From Rhinopomastus cyanomelas (taxonomy: Eukaryota > Chordata > Aves > Bucerotiformes > Rhinopomastidae), in the NCBI GenBank assembly GCA_013400115.1, contig VXBP01003494.1, positions 310,001 to 374,000 of the forward strand: DNA of 64,000 bases. Reading direction: 5' to 3'. The notes beneath the pieces were generated by a model. It saw only the letters and a program-made list of their open reading frames with translations, did no database searches and was not told the DNA's origin. Of this stretch, positions 46,133-58,700 are shown piece after piece. Every line of letters starts with the position of its first letter. Position 1 is the first letter of the stretch. The translations under genes and the position numbers were made by a program.

Positions 46133-48700
46133 TACACCATAGCTAATGCAAGAGGGGATGGGGTGAAACAAAAACGGGGAGAATCTGAGTATAGCCCACT
46201 ATTTATTAAAATTGTGTGGAGTACAAGTACTATAGAATTACCTGTCTCTGTACAGTACTTTTGCACCCCTCGGGTCACCAAGAATTCGTGGTGATTTATG
46301 CAACACACTGACTTATCCATTTTTCATTGAAAACAAGGAATTATGAAGAGTCTAGTGTTACCTGATCTTATGTTGTGAACTCTGAGAAATAACTAGGGTT
46401 CCGTTTGTTCTTGATGTGTGCATTTTAGTAATAGGGTTGTCATTCTGAACTCAGACTATGGAGATGACTTTTTTAATTACTTCTATCAGTCCAAAATCTT
46501 GTGAAGAAGGTTTCATCAGCATGAAAGTGTGATTAGATCTCTTAATCTTTTATCTTTCTATACAGAAAAGCTAAACACACAACATGTTGTTTATTTTTGC
46601 TTAAATAGCAGTGAACTCTTTTTTTTGATTACTTTTATACCTGATATGGTTCAAATGCAGTTTGAAGTAGCATAACTTTAAGCCTAAGGAAGGATTACAT
46701 CCTTGGAAGCATAGGTTACCAGCTTAAGCCCAGGCTTTCTTCAGCCTTCCTCTAGCACAACTAAATCCTGCTGGTGAGATGAAGGGAAATGATGCCACTC
46801 GACTAAACCTGTGTTTCTTTCTCTTCTCTCCTCCAACTTCTGCTTTCATGGTGAAGATTAGCCTTGTGAAAAGCCTCTGGAGCCTGGATGCATCTCTGGG
46901 TCACTTCATGCAGGGAAGTGACCTAACCCTATCCCCCAGTCTGTGTGTATGCAACTAATACTCATTTTCTATAAATGTTCTTCCTTCTGGTACCTAACTG
47001 ATTTGAGCTCCAACTTCTAAGAGTTGAGCATGGCACCGTTAGTTCTTACTGTGAACAAATGTATAGGATTGCCCTGTTTGCACTTCATTGTACCAGTTAT
47101 TAACTTATCTGGTGCACTGTCAGAGTAACCTTGCTTCTAAGTGGCTATAACCCTAGCTCTGAGTGGTTCCAAGGAGAAAAATGTCCTCAAAAGCCTGAAA
47201 AAGTAGTTCTTGGAAATTTGCTCCTCTGTTATATGACTTCTTAATGGAAGTAGTTGAAGTAATTTGTTCCTACTATTATTGATGGGATTATGCAGGGCCA
47301 CAGGATGTCTGTGGCATGGTTAATCCTAAGGCTGCTGCTGCTGACAGCATTTCTACTGGAAGAGCAATTATTGCAAACCAAACTTCAAGAGACATGGGAT
47401 GGAAATGGAAAGATTTCTCGTAGTTCTTCTCAAAATACTTCAAGACGTGGAGACAAATGTGGTAACTAAACCGCTGAAATCCCAGAAACACCCAGCAGAT
47501 GGCAGTTTGATCCAGTAGGTGTTTATTGGATTTCCATGGGACTTTGAACAGCTTTAAATACTCAAACTCAGTAAAACTCAGCTCATCAAATCATGTGCTT
47601 ACAGCTCTCTCAGTAAGTTGAAATAGCATTAAGCTGGTAATGTAGCTGCCTATAGTGTTTGGTTATATAAAATCTGATATTTTGAATCTTGACTTAAACC
47701 TGTGAAACTAGGCTGAAACTTTCCCAGCCTTTGCAGAAAGTGTAAAGACTTTAAAATGACTTCAGCGTTATCTAGGGTGCTTTTTTAAAGACTAAATAGC
47801 AGTTTTGTTGTGTTGCCTTATACTCAGTATTTGTGAACGATGTCTTTTCATGCAGAAGCCCATCTATATGTTGGATAGCTAGAAAACTGTGAGAGCTTCA
47901 TTCTTGCATGTATACAGACAGCTACTTGTTTGTGCATGTGAGAAAGTGCCAAGTGTATTAAAGCAGTGACTTGGTCCTTGCCCACGCCTCTCTAAACTGT
48001 GAGGAGAGCTCTTTTTATACCAAAAACTGTATGTAATATCTATATACACAATGAGAACAGGAGTAAGGGGTATGCACAGTTGAAAATATAAAGATTAAGC
48101 TGCAATATGTAAATATTGTGCTGAAACTCTGCATATAAGGGTTGTTACAGCCTGGCTCTTCATGACTTCTTTTTCTGTCTGTCTTTTCCTGCTTATTAAT
48201 GAGAAACCCCCTCTTTGCTCTTATGCTTCATGTCAGTGTCACATGTATGTGAGCATCAAAATGTAAACTTCATAATGATTCTTACTCCATGGTTGCCTAG
48301 TAGGCAGCAGTATTTGTGAAGCCCAGAGTAGCCGTGCTATTTCACTGCATAGTGACTATTGCAAAAAGTAAGGCAGAGCAATTAGTGTGAAAGGCCATAT
48401 TTTTCTGTGATTGCTTCTTAAATTGCCTCTAGTTTTAGAATAAATGATTTTGAATAGCTTATGTTCTCATTGTGTTTTATTTTGGGCAAATTGTTTCACA
48501 TTCCTAGCAAATTTCATTTTGGGAACACTTCAATTCTCAAATCTTCTTGTTCTGTATAAGTAAATAACAATCTAGTAAAACCTTGATGATGTGGCTTTAT
48601 TTGGCCTGTTTCAGCTTCAGTGTTTGTTTTCAATACATGTTTGTTAAGGTTTGAAAATTATCAAAATTTTCAGATGTATAGATGTATAAAACGGAAGAAA
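46133..48700. other. 2.6-kb CR1-free stretch
   Basis: AT-rich, unique-looking sequence, probably intronic or intergenic. No splice-flanked ORF or RNA gene recognised. Confidence 0.4.
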
Positions 48701-49390
48701 AATGTGCGTTTCACTTTAAGAGAATTCTTCCAGTGAAATGTCCTGGGAAGGGCAGGCACTAGGTGACTCTGTAACAGAGCGCTGGCTGAAGAGCCCAGCT
48801 CCTTTTTCTTCTGGGAGCTTTACCCTGCCCCCAGTCCTGGGTGGGGTAGGGGATGGGATGGGATGTGGTGGGACTGGCAACCGTGGCTCCATCCCCTGCC
48901 AGTAGCAGTGGCTGCCTCCCATGCCACTTTCTCCCTGGGAGAAGCGAGCTGCAACATGGGCCCCAATGCAGCCTGGCCTCTGAGTTGGAACAGCGGACCG
49001 TGGTGCTGGCAGAGCCATGACTGGCCTTTGTGGTGTGCTGATGGAAAGCTCTTCCTCTGCTCGCCTTCCAAGGCGGCCGGGTGTAGCAACAGCAAAAACC
49101 ACCAGTGCTGATTTCTCCCTGCATGAAGTGATACAGAGCTGCATCCAGCAACACATAGTAAGCTGAAAAACACTCCCCTTTCCCCTGTAATTGAAGCAGG
49201 AGGAAGCAGAGAGAGAGAAAGAGGAGAGGAATAGAACTCTCTTGGCTGTGTTTGTGGCATGGGGGAAGCCCCTGCTGACACGGGCGATGTGCTTGCCATG
49301 TGGCTGGCCATGCAGCCGCTGCCATCTTCAAACCACTGATCAGCAAGAAGAGAAATTATTCGTCATTTTTGCCACTGAGAAAAGCTGAGA
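48701..49390. other. GC-rich island, possibly LTR-derived
   Basis: 48770-49110 is the most GC-rich part of the window, with a GGGAT run at 48851-48865, and 49198-49232 is a purine-rich tract (aggaagcagagagagagaaagaggag). Overlapping ORFs on the minus strand (48716-49346, up to 195 codons) arise from GC-rich composition: their translations are Ser/His/Pro/Ala-rich and belong to no family I know. A GC-rich block next to a polypurine tract and a downstream AT-rich block would fit a retroviral LTR, but I find no reliable target-site duplication. Confidence 0.3.
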
Positions 49391-50088
49391 ATGCTTGAGT
49401 ATTGGGGAAAGAAGCCTCAAGAGAGGGATCTGAGAATTCCTTCATGCTTAGCTGAACTTTCTGTTCTGAAAGAAGTAGAAAGACTCAAGAATCCTCGAAC
49501 CTTTGGCAAGAAAAGAGGCTGGATTCTTTTTAAGACATGTTTCCTGCATCGAGGGATGCAGTTCAGGCTCCGAGAAATCAGGCCTGTTGGATCAGTGTTT
49601 TTGCCAGACAAGTTATGCTGAGGGATTGAAGAGTTTGCCAGTCTGGAACGGCCGAGAATTCAGTGTCTGCTGACCATGGTGTGCGACTTAGGGAAGACCT
49701 GACAAGTCTTTCAGAATGAAAAGAAGAGACGGTGGTTTTACCCCTCTCTGATTGACTGACGTGCTTTCCCCAGATCTCTAACATAAAAACCCAAGGACCA
49801 ATATCATAGTAATCTCCCATCATATTTTTCTCAGAATATGTGGTTACATTTGTGACAGAGCGTATCATTTTTGTGCGCCAACTTGCTTAAACTTTTTCTT
49901 CTTTCTGTATGTAGTTATAGATTTAACAAACCCATTTTTTTTCCTTAAAACAAACCCATTTCATTTTCCCTAAAACAAATCCATTTCATTTTACCTAAGC
50001 TACCCATTGTCTGGTAAACTCTATCCGAGATCTTATCAAGACGTAGCTGCGTTTCCTTCTGTTTAATTGTGGTATTGAACCCACCACA
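49391..50088. other. LTR-like repeat candidate
   Basis: Contains a TATA-like 'acataaaaaccc' at 49780-49791, a CAAT-like 'ggaccaat', an AT-rich block with a 24-bp triplication (49925-49998) and a terminal 'ggtattgaacccaccaca' that would suit an LTR 3' end. No matching 5' TG end or flanking duplication could be fixed, so boundaries are guesses. A unique non-repetitive origin is possible. Confidence 0.25.
49925..49998. repeat. Three-copy tandem repeat, about 24 bp each
   Basis: Three successive units of the form 'aacaaaycccatttcattttnccta', the first with T-run divergence. Read directly from the sequence. Confidence 0.88.
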
Positions 50089-52895
50089 ACGTTTCATTTA
50101 AATAATGTTTTACTTAAAATTATTTAACTATTTTTAATAATTACTTAAATGAAGATCATGGAGACCTCTGAAAAAGAAACACAAGTTCCACCTCTTCCTC
50201 ACCTGAGAAGGAACTGTCACACCTTGTAATGGCTGTGGTGTTCACCCCCAGCCTTGTGTGTGCCTTTATAGTAGAAATATTCAATTCTTGGTTTGTCAAC
50301 TAGTATTTTAATAGTTGTCACCAAAGAGAGCAGCAATGGAGGTTGATTGGATGGGGATTTTATTCAGTTTTTGTTTCCATGCCATTACCTAGGTATGATT
50401 TCCAGGCCAGAAATTACTCTGCTTTTCTCTTGGGTTTTTCAGGACCTGACAAGGAAAAACCAGTCAAAACTTCTGGCTCTCAGATATGGAGCTGTCTTCA
50501 TGCTTCATGCCTGCCCACTAGAATAAAATATTGTTTGAGAGAACCACGCACACTTATTTTATTACCCAATGTAATAGTTCATGGTTAAATGCAAAGAGGA
50601 CTCAAAGGGGCAGTCTAATGCCCTTGGTGACATTTCTCCTGTCATAACAGTTCCAAGTGCTGCTTTTTTGATGGTAGTTCTTCAGTTGGTATGGAGAGAC
50701 TCAAAATCATCTTAAGGTGAAAAGGGAGCACTTTCCTTGTTTTAACAGATTCCTAGATGGAATCAGCGCTCTCTGATCTGTTACTGTCAAGTTCATCCAT
50801 CGGGCACAAGAGCTGTTAACGCCTATTATTCAGGTTTTGGAGTCTTGCACACTCTGTGCCCTTTGTTTCCTGTTGACCCTGCACAGTTTCAGGGGTAGCA
50901 AGGAAGGGTTTCACCACTAGATTACACCCAGCAAAGTAATGTGATCAGACTCAATCTTGACACGCTGAGTAATCTGTGATATGCTAACGTTTCAGGATCA
51001 TGTTAGTTTTGCGTTAGACTAATATGACACTAATACAAAATGACAGCAAAAATGACTAATACAATAAGACTTTCATGTGTTACTTGAGGGCTGCTATATC
51101 TGTCTTTTTTAATTCACCTGAAACCCTGCTTAAATGCAGGATAAGTGCTGCATCCAGAACACAGCTGAGGAAAAAGCCTGTTTTGCGGAGAAGGCCATTT
51201 CAAATATTGCGTTACAATTAAGATAGAGAGGATCTTGTTCTTTAGACATGAAGAATGATGGCAGTTTTCCTACAGGGATTCAATGAAAGGATCCAACGCA
51301 GTGGTGAACTGTAATAACTTATTTAAACTACTGGTATCTGCAATGTTGAGTGAACAGAATTGTCTCTCTATCAGATTGGTGGCAAAATATAATTTCAATG
51401 GGGTTAAGGTAGCTATCCTGTGTCTGAGAAAACTGTCATGAATGGTTAGTTCTAATAATGAAGGTAGTTTTGTGGATTTTTTTTTTTTACCTTTCCACTT
51501 CCTAAATTCAAAAATGGGAAGTGGAGAAGTAGCAGTGTACATCAGGGTGAACATGACCTCTGCTTGATGGTGAATGCTGTTGTTATGGCGACCTTCTAAA
51601 TCTCCATGTTGTTTTAACTGTCCTGCAGATGTGGAGTTATGTATGGTTCTGTGTTTACAATGGAGTGCTTCAAGAAGCATTTGCTGCTGCGCATTACTGA
51701 CCTTACTAGTCAGTGAGATTATTTCAGAAGCCTATTTTCTAGGCTATTAATTGTCATGCCCAGCCATTTGTGGATAGGCATGTGTTTGTGTATCTGAGTA
51801 ATTAATGAGCTGTGTGGAATTAGATGTTGTAAAAAGGGATGTGACAAATAAGCCTAAAGATCTCTAGGGATATGAGAGACAGTCTTACAGTAACAAGAAG
51901 AACCACAGTGTTACCTTTGTGGTCAGTAGAAAAGTGAATGAGAAGTTTGCTGAAAGATTGTAATCTTTACTAGTAAACTCCACTCCAGTCCCTTACGGCT
52001 TGCTCAGGGCCAAGCACATGATGCTGAAAAAATGTCCCTCAGCATCTTTTGAAATTAGAGCTACCCAGAGAAAAACTGAGCATCCAAATGAAGCCACAGG
52101 ACATTGCCATGTTAATTAAGTCTGTTTAAACAGCCTTGTTTCCTTTGCCTTTCTATAGAGTTTCCTAACTAAGATTGCTTTATTATTTTTTGGGCTGTAG
52201 CGACCCTTTGTTCAGAAGATTTAGGTTAAAGCAACATGGTGGTAGAATTTGACTGCAATAGAAATGCAAAACCAAGTAAAATGCCTTTTCTTTCAAAGAC
52301 CAAGTAATAAAAATATTTAGTGTATATGTGCTTAAAATAACCAAGTTCAAGTACTAATTCAGTTTTTTCATACACAAATGCTGTAGCAGACTGTATTACT
52401 GGCAGTGGAAGAAGCCAATTGTGCCAGATGCTCTGTCTGGACTAACAAACGTACAAAGGTTGGACTTCTTTTAAAACATGCAGATGTGTCTCATGTTCCC
52501 TGCTTCCCAGGTAAAAAGCTTTCAGTCAGCTCACCGACCTCAAATATACCAGTGTTCTGTGAGTAGGAGGAGAAAGGAAGTGAAAGGGGTAGTAGTTCAG
52601 CCTTAGAAACTTCTATACCATGAGTAAACCAACATTAAGGAAGCAATTTTGATTCTTCAGTATATAAGCAAAGGTATTGAAATCAAGTAACCAGTTAACA
52701 TTGCCAGTCTAGATGGAATTACCGAGTCATAAAAAGGAATGCTTGAGTCCAGTTCTGACTTCAAAACTTTAAAAGGATGTAGATGAATTGCATGAGGTCT
52801 TCCAAGTGCTAAGAATAGCTGGAAGCATGTCTTGTAAATCAGCTTGGATGTCTTATGTGCTTCTGATCCAAAAGAAACTTCAATGTTACTTGACA
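50089..52895. other. 2.8-kb CR1-free stretch
   Basis: AT-rich unique-looking sequence. The ORF at 51270-51680 (minus, 136 codons) has no family resemblance and includes a T-run translation (KKKK). A TAAT-rich patch lies at 51740-51825. No gene supported. Confidence 0.4.
51740..51830. promoter_or_regulatory. Candidate homeodomain-site patch
   Basis: Within 90 bases: 'ctattaattgtcatg' (51744-51758), 'gagtaattaatgagc' (51797-51811) and 'ggaattagatg' (51815-51825). TAATTA cores are typical homeodomain sites. Regulatory function is inference only. Confidence 0.15.
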
Positions 52896-53780
52896 ATCAT
52901 AGAATTATTGAGGCTGGAAAAGCCCTCTGAGCTCATCCAGCCCAGGACCTAACATCACCACAGTGGCCAGGCTAGGACACTAAGGGCCACAGCCCTCTGT
53001 GGCCACAGCCACTCTGTCTTTCAACATCTCCAGAGATGGAGACTTCTCCACTGCCCTGGGCAGTCCATTACAGTGTTTAATCATGCTTTCCAAGAGGAAG
53101 GGCTTCCTAACATTCAACCTAACCTTCCCCTGGCAGCCTCAGGCTCTGCCCTCTTGTCCTGTCACTGGTTGCCTGGGAGAAGAGCCCAACCCGCACCTGA
53201 CTACAACCTCCCTTCAGGGAGCTGAGGAGAGGAAGAAGATCCCCTCCGGAGTCTCCTCTTCTCCAGGTTAAACATCTCCAGCTCCTTCAGCCTCTCCTCA
53301 TCAGACTTTCCCCCCCAGTCCCTTCCCCAGCCTTGCTGATCCTCTGGACCTGCTCCAGCCCCTCTATCTTTTTATGAAGTGAGGGGCCCGGGCCCACCAC
53401 TGCCCCCAGTACCCGAGGGGAGGCCTCACCAGTGCCCATTACAGGGGGAGAATTATGTCCCTAGTCCTGCTGGCCCACACTATTGCTGATCCAAGCCAGG
53501 ATGCCATTTGCCTTCTGGGCCACCTGGACACCCTGCTGGCTCCTATTCAGTTGGTTGTCAACCAGTACTGGTAGGTCCCAGCCACTCATCCCCCAGTCGG
53601 TAGCTGCTGCCTCTGCCCATTGACTCAGCCTGTCAGATCTTTCTGTAGTGTCTTCCTACCCTCTAGCTGTTCAGCACTTCCCCCCAACTTGGTGTCATCT
53701 GCGAATTTACTAAGGGCAGACTCAATCTCCTCATCCGGGTCATCAATAAAGATGTTGAATAAAACTAGAATAGGCCAAAA
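52896..53780 (-). mobile_element. CR1: CR1 LINE fragment reaching into the RT domain
   Basis: Minus-strand copy with 3' end 'atcatagaattattgaggctggaaaagccctctgagctcatcc', the same subfamily as 28577-29292. It runs through the ORF2 C-terminus to the conserved block complementary to the RT region ('cccaacttggtgtcatctgcgaatttac' near 53685-53710, the reverse of the FADDTKLG-coding segment) and ends near 53780 at 'gatgttgaataaaac'. There is a short local duplication of 'ggccacagcc' near 52985-53010. Confidence 0.95.
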
Positions 53781-56700
53781 TCCCACCTAAGAATTGAGGC
53801 TTCCCCAAATTCTTCTTATGCTCTGTGTACGTGCCTGAACAATCACTGTGGTCAGCTACAGAACGTAAAGTAGAAAACAGGGGTCAGAAGCGTTAACAAT
53901 ATGAATTCTGTAGTTTTTTATGTAGTTTCCGCACATTAACTTAAAATAGAGATTGAGTTTGTCTTGTTTTCTTCTCTTACCCAATGCAATTCTTCGACTG
54001 TTCAATAAAATGGTCAGATCTTAACAATTACCTCACTGTTGTACTTGAACTTCTGGTTTTGTAAACTGATCCCAAAACATTCCTCTGCCTCTGGCATTCA
54101 TAGGGACTGACTACATAGTTGCATGTTTTGAAGAGTCAAAATAGTGTTGGATTGCTTCCTTCTGTTTGTTTTTAATCAAACTCACTGCAGAACTGTAGTG
54201 TATATCTCACTGAAGGAGGAGAGTGAAATAAAATGTCATTTTTTGATACTGTACCTGCTGCTAAACAGCTCTTATTGTAGCTGGATTAGCACTGCACGTG
54301 AAAATTTGTCAAAGAACTCATCAGCTTGGAGAGCTCATTTGGAGCCTTGCCATGCTTAATGTACTGGACAGTTCAAAGCTCATCGGTCTCCGGATTTAGG
54401 ACAGAAGTTTGTCTAAGCTACAGTTCAAGATTTGAAATTATAGAGGCTCTGCAGGCTCCTCAGGCAATCTCTTCCAAGTCTCTACTAATAGAAGGGGTTT
54501 TGTTTGCATTAAAGCTGAAGCTTTCTCATTGTAATTTAAAACCATTACTAGTCCTGTTTGCAATGGGCATGGAGAACATATTATTTTCTTCTTTTGTATA
54601 GCAGTAGGGGGTTATAGATATGTCCCTTCTTGTACAGAAACTTCAGGTGAGAGTTTGAGAACCCTGCAGTCTTATTCTTGTGCACTGTGAAACTACAGGG
54701 AAGTATCTTTATGCTGTTCTCATCAATATGTAAACTCTTCTCAGCATGGAGATACTCATGCAACAGTGGTGAAAATTAATGTGCATTATCACTGTGAGCA
54801 CTTTAACAGGGGGCTCCCCATAGTTATTTCTTAGCTTGACAACCCTTCTCAAGGATAGGAAGACTGGAAAATAGAGATGAAGTGGTTTTCTAATATTCCT
54901 TCTTAAGCAGCAATGAGTAACATTGCAAAAAACCAGTATTTTGAGGTGGATACAGGAATAGTTTTACAGAGATTTGGTTTAAAAGTAGCTGAAGTCAGAT
55001 GAACAAGGTTCGCTAAAGTAGCGTACAAAAGCAAGAAAGGCCCAGCACTTCTTTCCACAGGGTCCATCTATCCCAAAGACTTCCTTGCAGACAATATAGC
55101 CATACATGTTTTAATTAAACTCTCCCTCTTGTATAATTCCAGAGCTTTTAATTTTATTAAAATAGTTTTTATACTGTCCAGATGATGTGTCTTTTGTATT
55201 ATATACTTCCTACCCTTCTCAGCTATAAGTTTCATAAACAACAAGGAATAGAACATGAACAAGCCCCAGCGATCACAAGTCCTAGAGTGTAAGTAGCATT
55301 CAAAGGACCAAAGTTTCCTGTCTGTAGACTGAGTGTCATGTATGGATAACTGTTGACTTAGAAGAATATGGTTTGTAAGTTCCTCTGCATAGGTGTAAAC
55401 ATCAGCTTATCTATAGTTAAAATTCAAAGTGTATGTTCTATTATACAATGAAAGAACTGAAAGCTAACAAAGGTGAAGAGATCAGGGTTTAGACTGGATT
55501 TGTAATATCTGTTTCTGATGTAGCATGTTCACTGTTAAACTACTCATGTCAAAATAAATTATTGTTATACAAACTTATTAAATCACCAAGATCACCATCA
55601 TGAAGCTTATAAAGTGTGAGAAATGGATCTACAGAGGTGTGAGTTCTTATTTTTTCATGTCAGAACGATGAGCCCTTTCAGAAAGAATACTCAGAACCTC
55701 CTCCTCGCATGTATTTTTCTGAGCACTGGTTGTCTCCTGTCAGTATTCTACTTCCAAATTTAACTGTAATGAAGAAAACTATAGCAAAGCCTGGGTACTT
55801 GAATTGCATAAAACTTGCAATGTTTGAGTTTTGATGTGGAGTTTAAAATGTGTGGGAATATGAGACCATTTCTGTGCTTTTGTTATACAGATAATAGATG
55901 CATAATTGTGTAATAGATGCGAAACTGCTTCTTTTCTAACTTGCTAAACTGCCTGCGCATGCGCAGTCCTTCCAGGCCAAGGGCTTTCCAAGAAGTGTGT
56001 AAGGCAATAAGAGAATCAAAAGAGCGTTATCTTCTACTATCTGCAAATGCCTGTCGCTCCTCTTTGATTCTGAGTTTTCTTTATTTATGAAATTTGTTTG
56101 CAGGGTTTCATAAAAACCTCCTACTCTTGGATATCTTTGAAAACTGATTTTGCATTTGGTGAAAAGCTATCACAATTTAAAGTAAAGGTGTTTTGGAGTA
56201 CAGAGTTGCTGAATGGCTGCTGATTGCTGGCACGGAACAGCCAATTTGCTCTGTTGACAGTAGGTTTCAGTAACTGCTTTCCCCCTCCTGCACACCCTGC
56301 TAATTTAAAATAGTGAAGCAGATAGTGCTGGCTGGTGACCGTTATTGGGACTGTTGACCCACACATTTTAATTTGCTATTTATGTTAAAACTAGTATTTC
56401 ATTTGCAAGAAAGAAAGGATTTCATAATTGTGATTTGTACCTTTGAGAAGCCTTTTAATATGTACATTTAGAGTAACCAACATAGCATTTATGTTGACAG
56501 ATAATGGCTGATGATGTCCTGAGCCTATTCACTTCTTTGCTTTTATGTAGACAATTATTCAAGCCTGTGCTTCTTCAGAGTGGTGTAACTCAGCAACCCC
56601 AAGCTGTTTGAAATGTGTTTGCTTACAGAACTCTATGCCTGCCTGACACAAAATAGGAGAAGGATTTGTGATCTCACATTTTTCATAAATAGCTGCTTTC

Positions 56701-58511
56701 TCCCTAAGCTAAACTGATTTTCTTGCCAGTACAGTTGGAATTGTCTTCTGATGTCTCATCAAAGTTTGTCTGCAATGACGGTGGACTATCATGCTCTGTT
56801 ATGTGAATGAAGTCCTGCAATTCCAGGAGAAGCCTCGTGCCATCTCCAGTTCTAGTGCTCAGGTCCTAATATGGAAACTTCCACTTTCTTTTTACTCCTT
56901 AGTCTCTTTAGGGGCAGCGTTTCACAAGGCAGGGCAGGGGCTGCACTTACAGAGGGTTCTATATAACGTTGTGTGAGTGAACAGAGTGACTCTTGCTGTG
57001 GTGATTGGATTGCTTGTTTTTCTAGACATCAGTAGTCTTGGAAGTACTTGAAAACCTGTATTTTGCACTTTACAAGCCCTTCAATATTGACTTCAGAGCT
57101 TGCCACATGTAATAATTTTCAGATAACCATTATCCGCTTGCATTTTAGTAAAGTTGTTACGCTGGGAGTGTACAGTTTGCTTGTCACTTGGCTAGTTACA
57201 TCATTACGGTGGTGGTCTTGTTTCAGCTGTGATGGTCTATGCATAAAAATGAGGAAAGGCTTCAAAAAAGGGAGAATATTATTAATTGGTCTCACTGGTA
57301 TAAGTAAAAAGGCAAAACTGCAGTCTGGAATGCAGAGCTTTTGCTGGGGTCTAGGGAAGGGTTATTTCTGAAAACTTGTTTGCTTTTTCTAGCTGTACTA
57401 GTTTATGTAGCAATAACTATTACTTTGTGTTATGGAAAGAAATGAAAAGAGCCTAATTAGTTTAAAGTTGTAGAAGTCCTTAGAGGAAGTTGAGGCTACT
57501 TTAATATTTTAAGTTAAGGAGGCGGCTGTATTTTTTTCAATATTAAGGCCTAAATCTTCATCACGCTGATGAATAACACGGAATTTTGACATCTAAATCA
57601 TTAGTAGACTTATTTTGTTTTATGATTAATAAACAGACCAGGAAAAATACTGTATTTTGTCTGAAAAATAATAAATTCCCATAAATTAGAAAGTGTTTGC
57701 TTTGCTGAGGTATTTAGTGTTTTGTAGCCCAGAAGAATAATGTAGCTGGAAGAATGTGATAAGTGCTTAAGTGGTTCCATAAATCATGTTTTAGAAGACT
57801 GCCAATATGTTTTACAAAATGGATTTCTATGGACAAATGTAGGAAAATGTAAAATAAAGGAACACGCTAGTCACAGACTAGCATCTCTACAGCAGGACAT
57901 GGTGTTACTTAATTTTGAGGGAACTCCCAAATCCAGTTCTGCTAACAGCAGTTCTGTGATGATGCTTCAAGATTAGGCACATGGGTTTGGTATGCTTTTT
58001 AAAAATTCCAGTAGAAATAAATGTCCTTTAGAGATTTATGTTTCAAATGGGCGTCTCCCCCAGCAAAATAAATGTCTTCATCATTATTTGTGGATCATGA
58101 TTTGTAAATACACACTAGCACTCATGAAATAGACTATTGCTGGAGTGTAAGCCCGGGTTTGAAGCAGTGTTGGAGGGTATCCGCTACCGTTTCACTCTTA
58201 TAAGCTCACCCAATGGACAGTGATGTTTACTCAGGGGGTAGTGAGGATTCCCATGCTCTGCTCCTACGGGAGTCACTGGTATGTCTTGTGATTTTTGACA
58301 TGGACCTTTTGTCATTTGGCTTTCTCATAAGCCACTGGGGAAGGACTACCCAATATAGATCATTGTCTCTGTAATGGCTTTACTCTGGAAAGGTGTTTAA
58401 ACTTTCAGAAGTAAAGAATAATAACTCCAGACTCTTTTGGAACTGCTCTTTTGTAAGTACAGCAACCAATAATTAACATTACTGGATTTCCAAAACTTTG
58501 CCCTGTGCATG
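53781..58511. other. 4.7-kb CR1-free stretch
   Basis: AT-rich unique-looking sequence, possibly intronic. It contains the NRF1-type palindrome at 55953-55966. Several segments (for example 56040-56380) have the mixed composition of conserved non-coding DNA, but this cannot be proved without comparison. No gene supported. Confidence 0.4.
55953..55966. promoter_or_regulatory. NRF1-type palindrome
   Basis: CTGCGCATGCGCAG is a perfect 14-bp palindrome matching the known NRF1 recognition sequence (TGCGCATGCGCA). It holds two CpG pairs in an otherwise CpG-poor, AT-rich stretch. NRF1 sites usually lie in promoters, but no start site or CpG island is apparent nearby. Confidence 0.45.
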
Positions 58512-58700
58512 TTGTCAGTCCTTGGAACAGGCTGCCCAGGGAGGGAGTTGAGTCACCATCCCTAGAGGTGTTTAAAGGTTGTTTAGATGTGGTGTTGGGG
58601 GATCTGGTTTAGGGATGAACTCGGTAGAGCACAGTTAATGGCTGGACTAAATCATCCCAAGGGTCTTTTCCAATCTGAGTGTTTCTATGATTCTATGATA
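58512..58700 (+). mobile_element. CR1: CR1 LINE 3' end
   Basis: Plus-strand tail from 'gttgtcagtccttggaacaggctgcccagggagg' to octamers 'gtttctatgattctatgat', same 3' UTR subfamily as 22015-22434. Confidence 0.95.

Noticed and set aside
48716..49346. Overlapping minus-strand ORFs up to 195 codons, one containing KMAAAAWPA like a gene 5' end
   Set aside because: Three frames are open at once because of GC-rich composition. Translations are Ser/His/Pro-rich with no family match, and no splice or promoter support could be seen.
48709..50100. Possible long target-site duplication 'gcgtttcacttta' (48708) versus 'acgtttcattta' (50089) bracketing the LTR-like region
   Set aside because: The match is imperfect (substitution plus a gap), and the enclosed ends do not begin with TG as an LTR should or end with poly-A as a retrocopy would.
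51270..51680. 136-codon minus-strand ORF
   Set aside because: No domain resemblance, contains a homopolymer-derived Lys run, and lies in AT-rich unique DNA. Consistent with chance.
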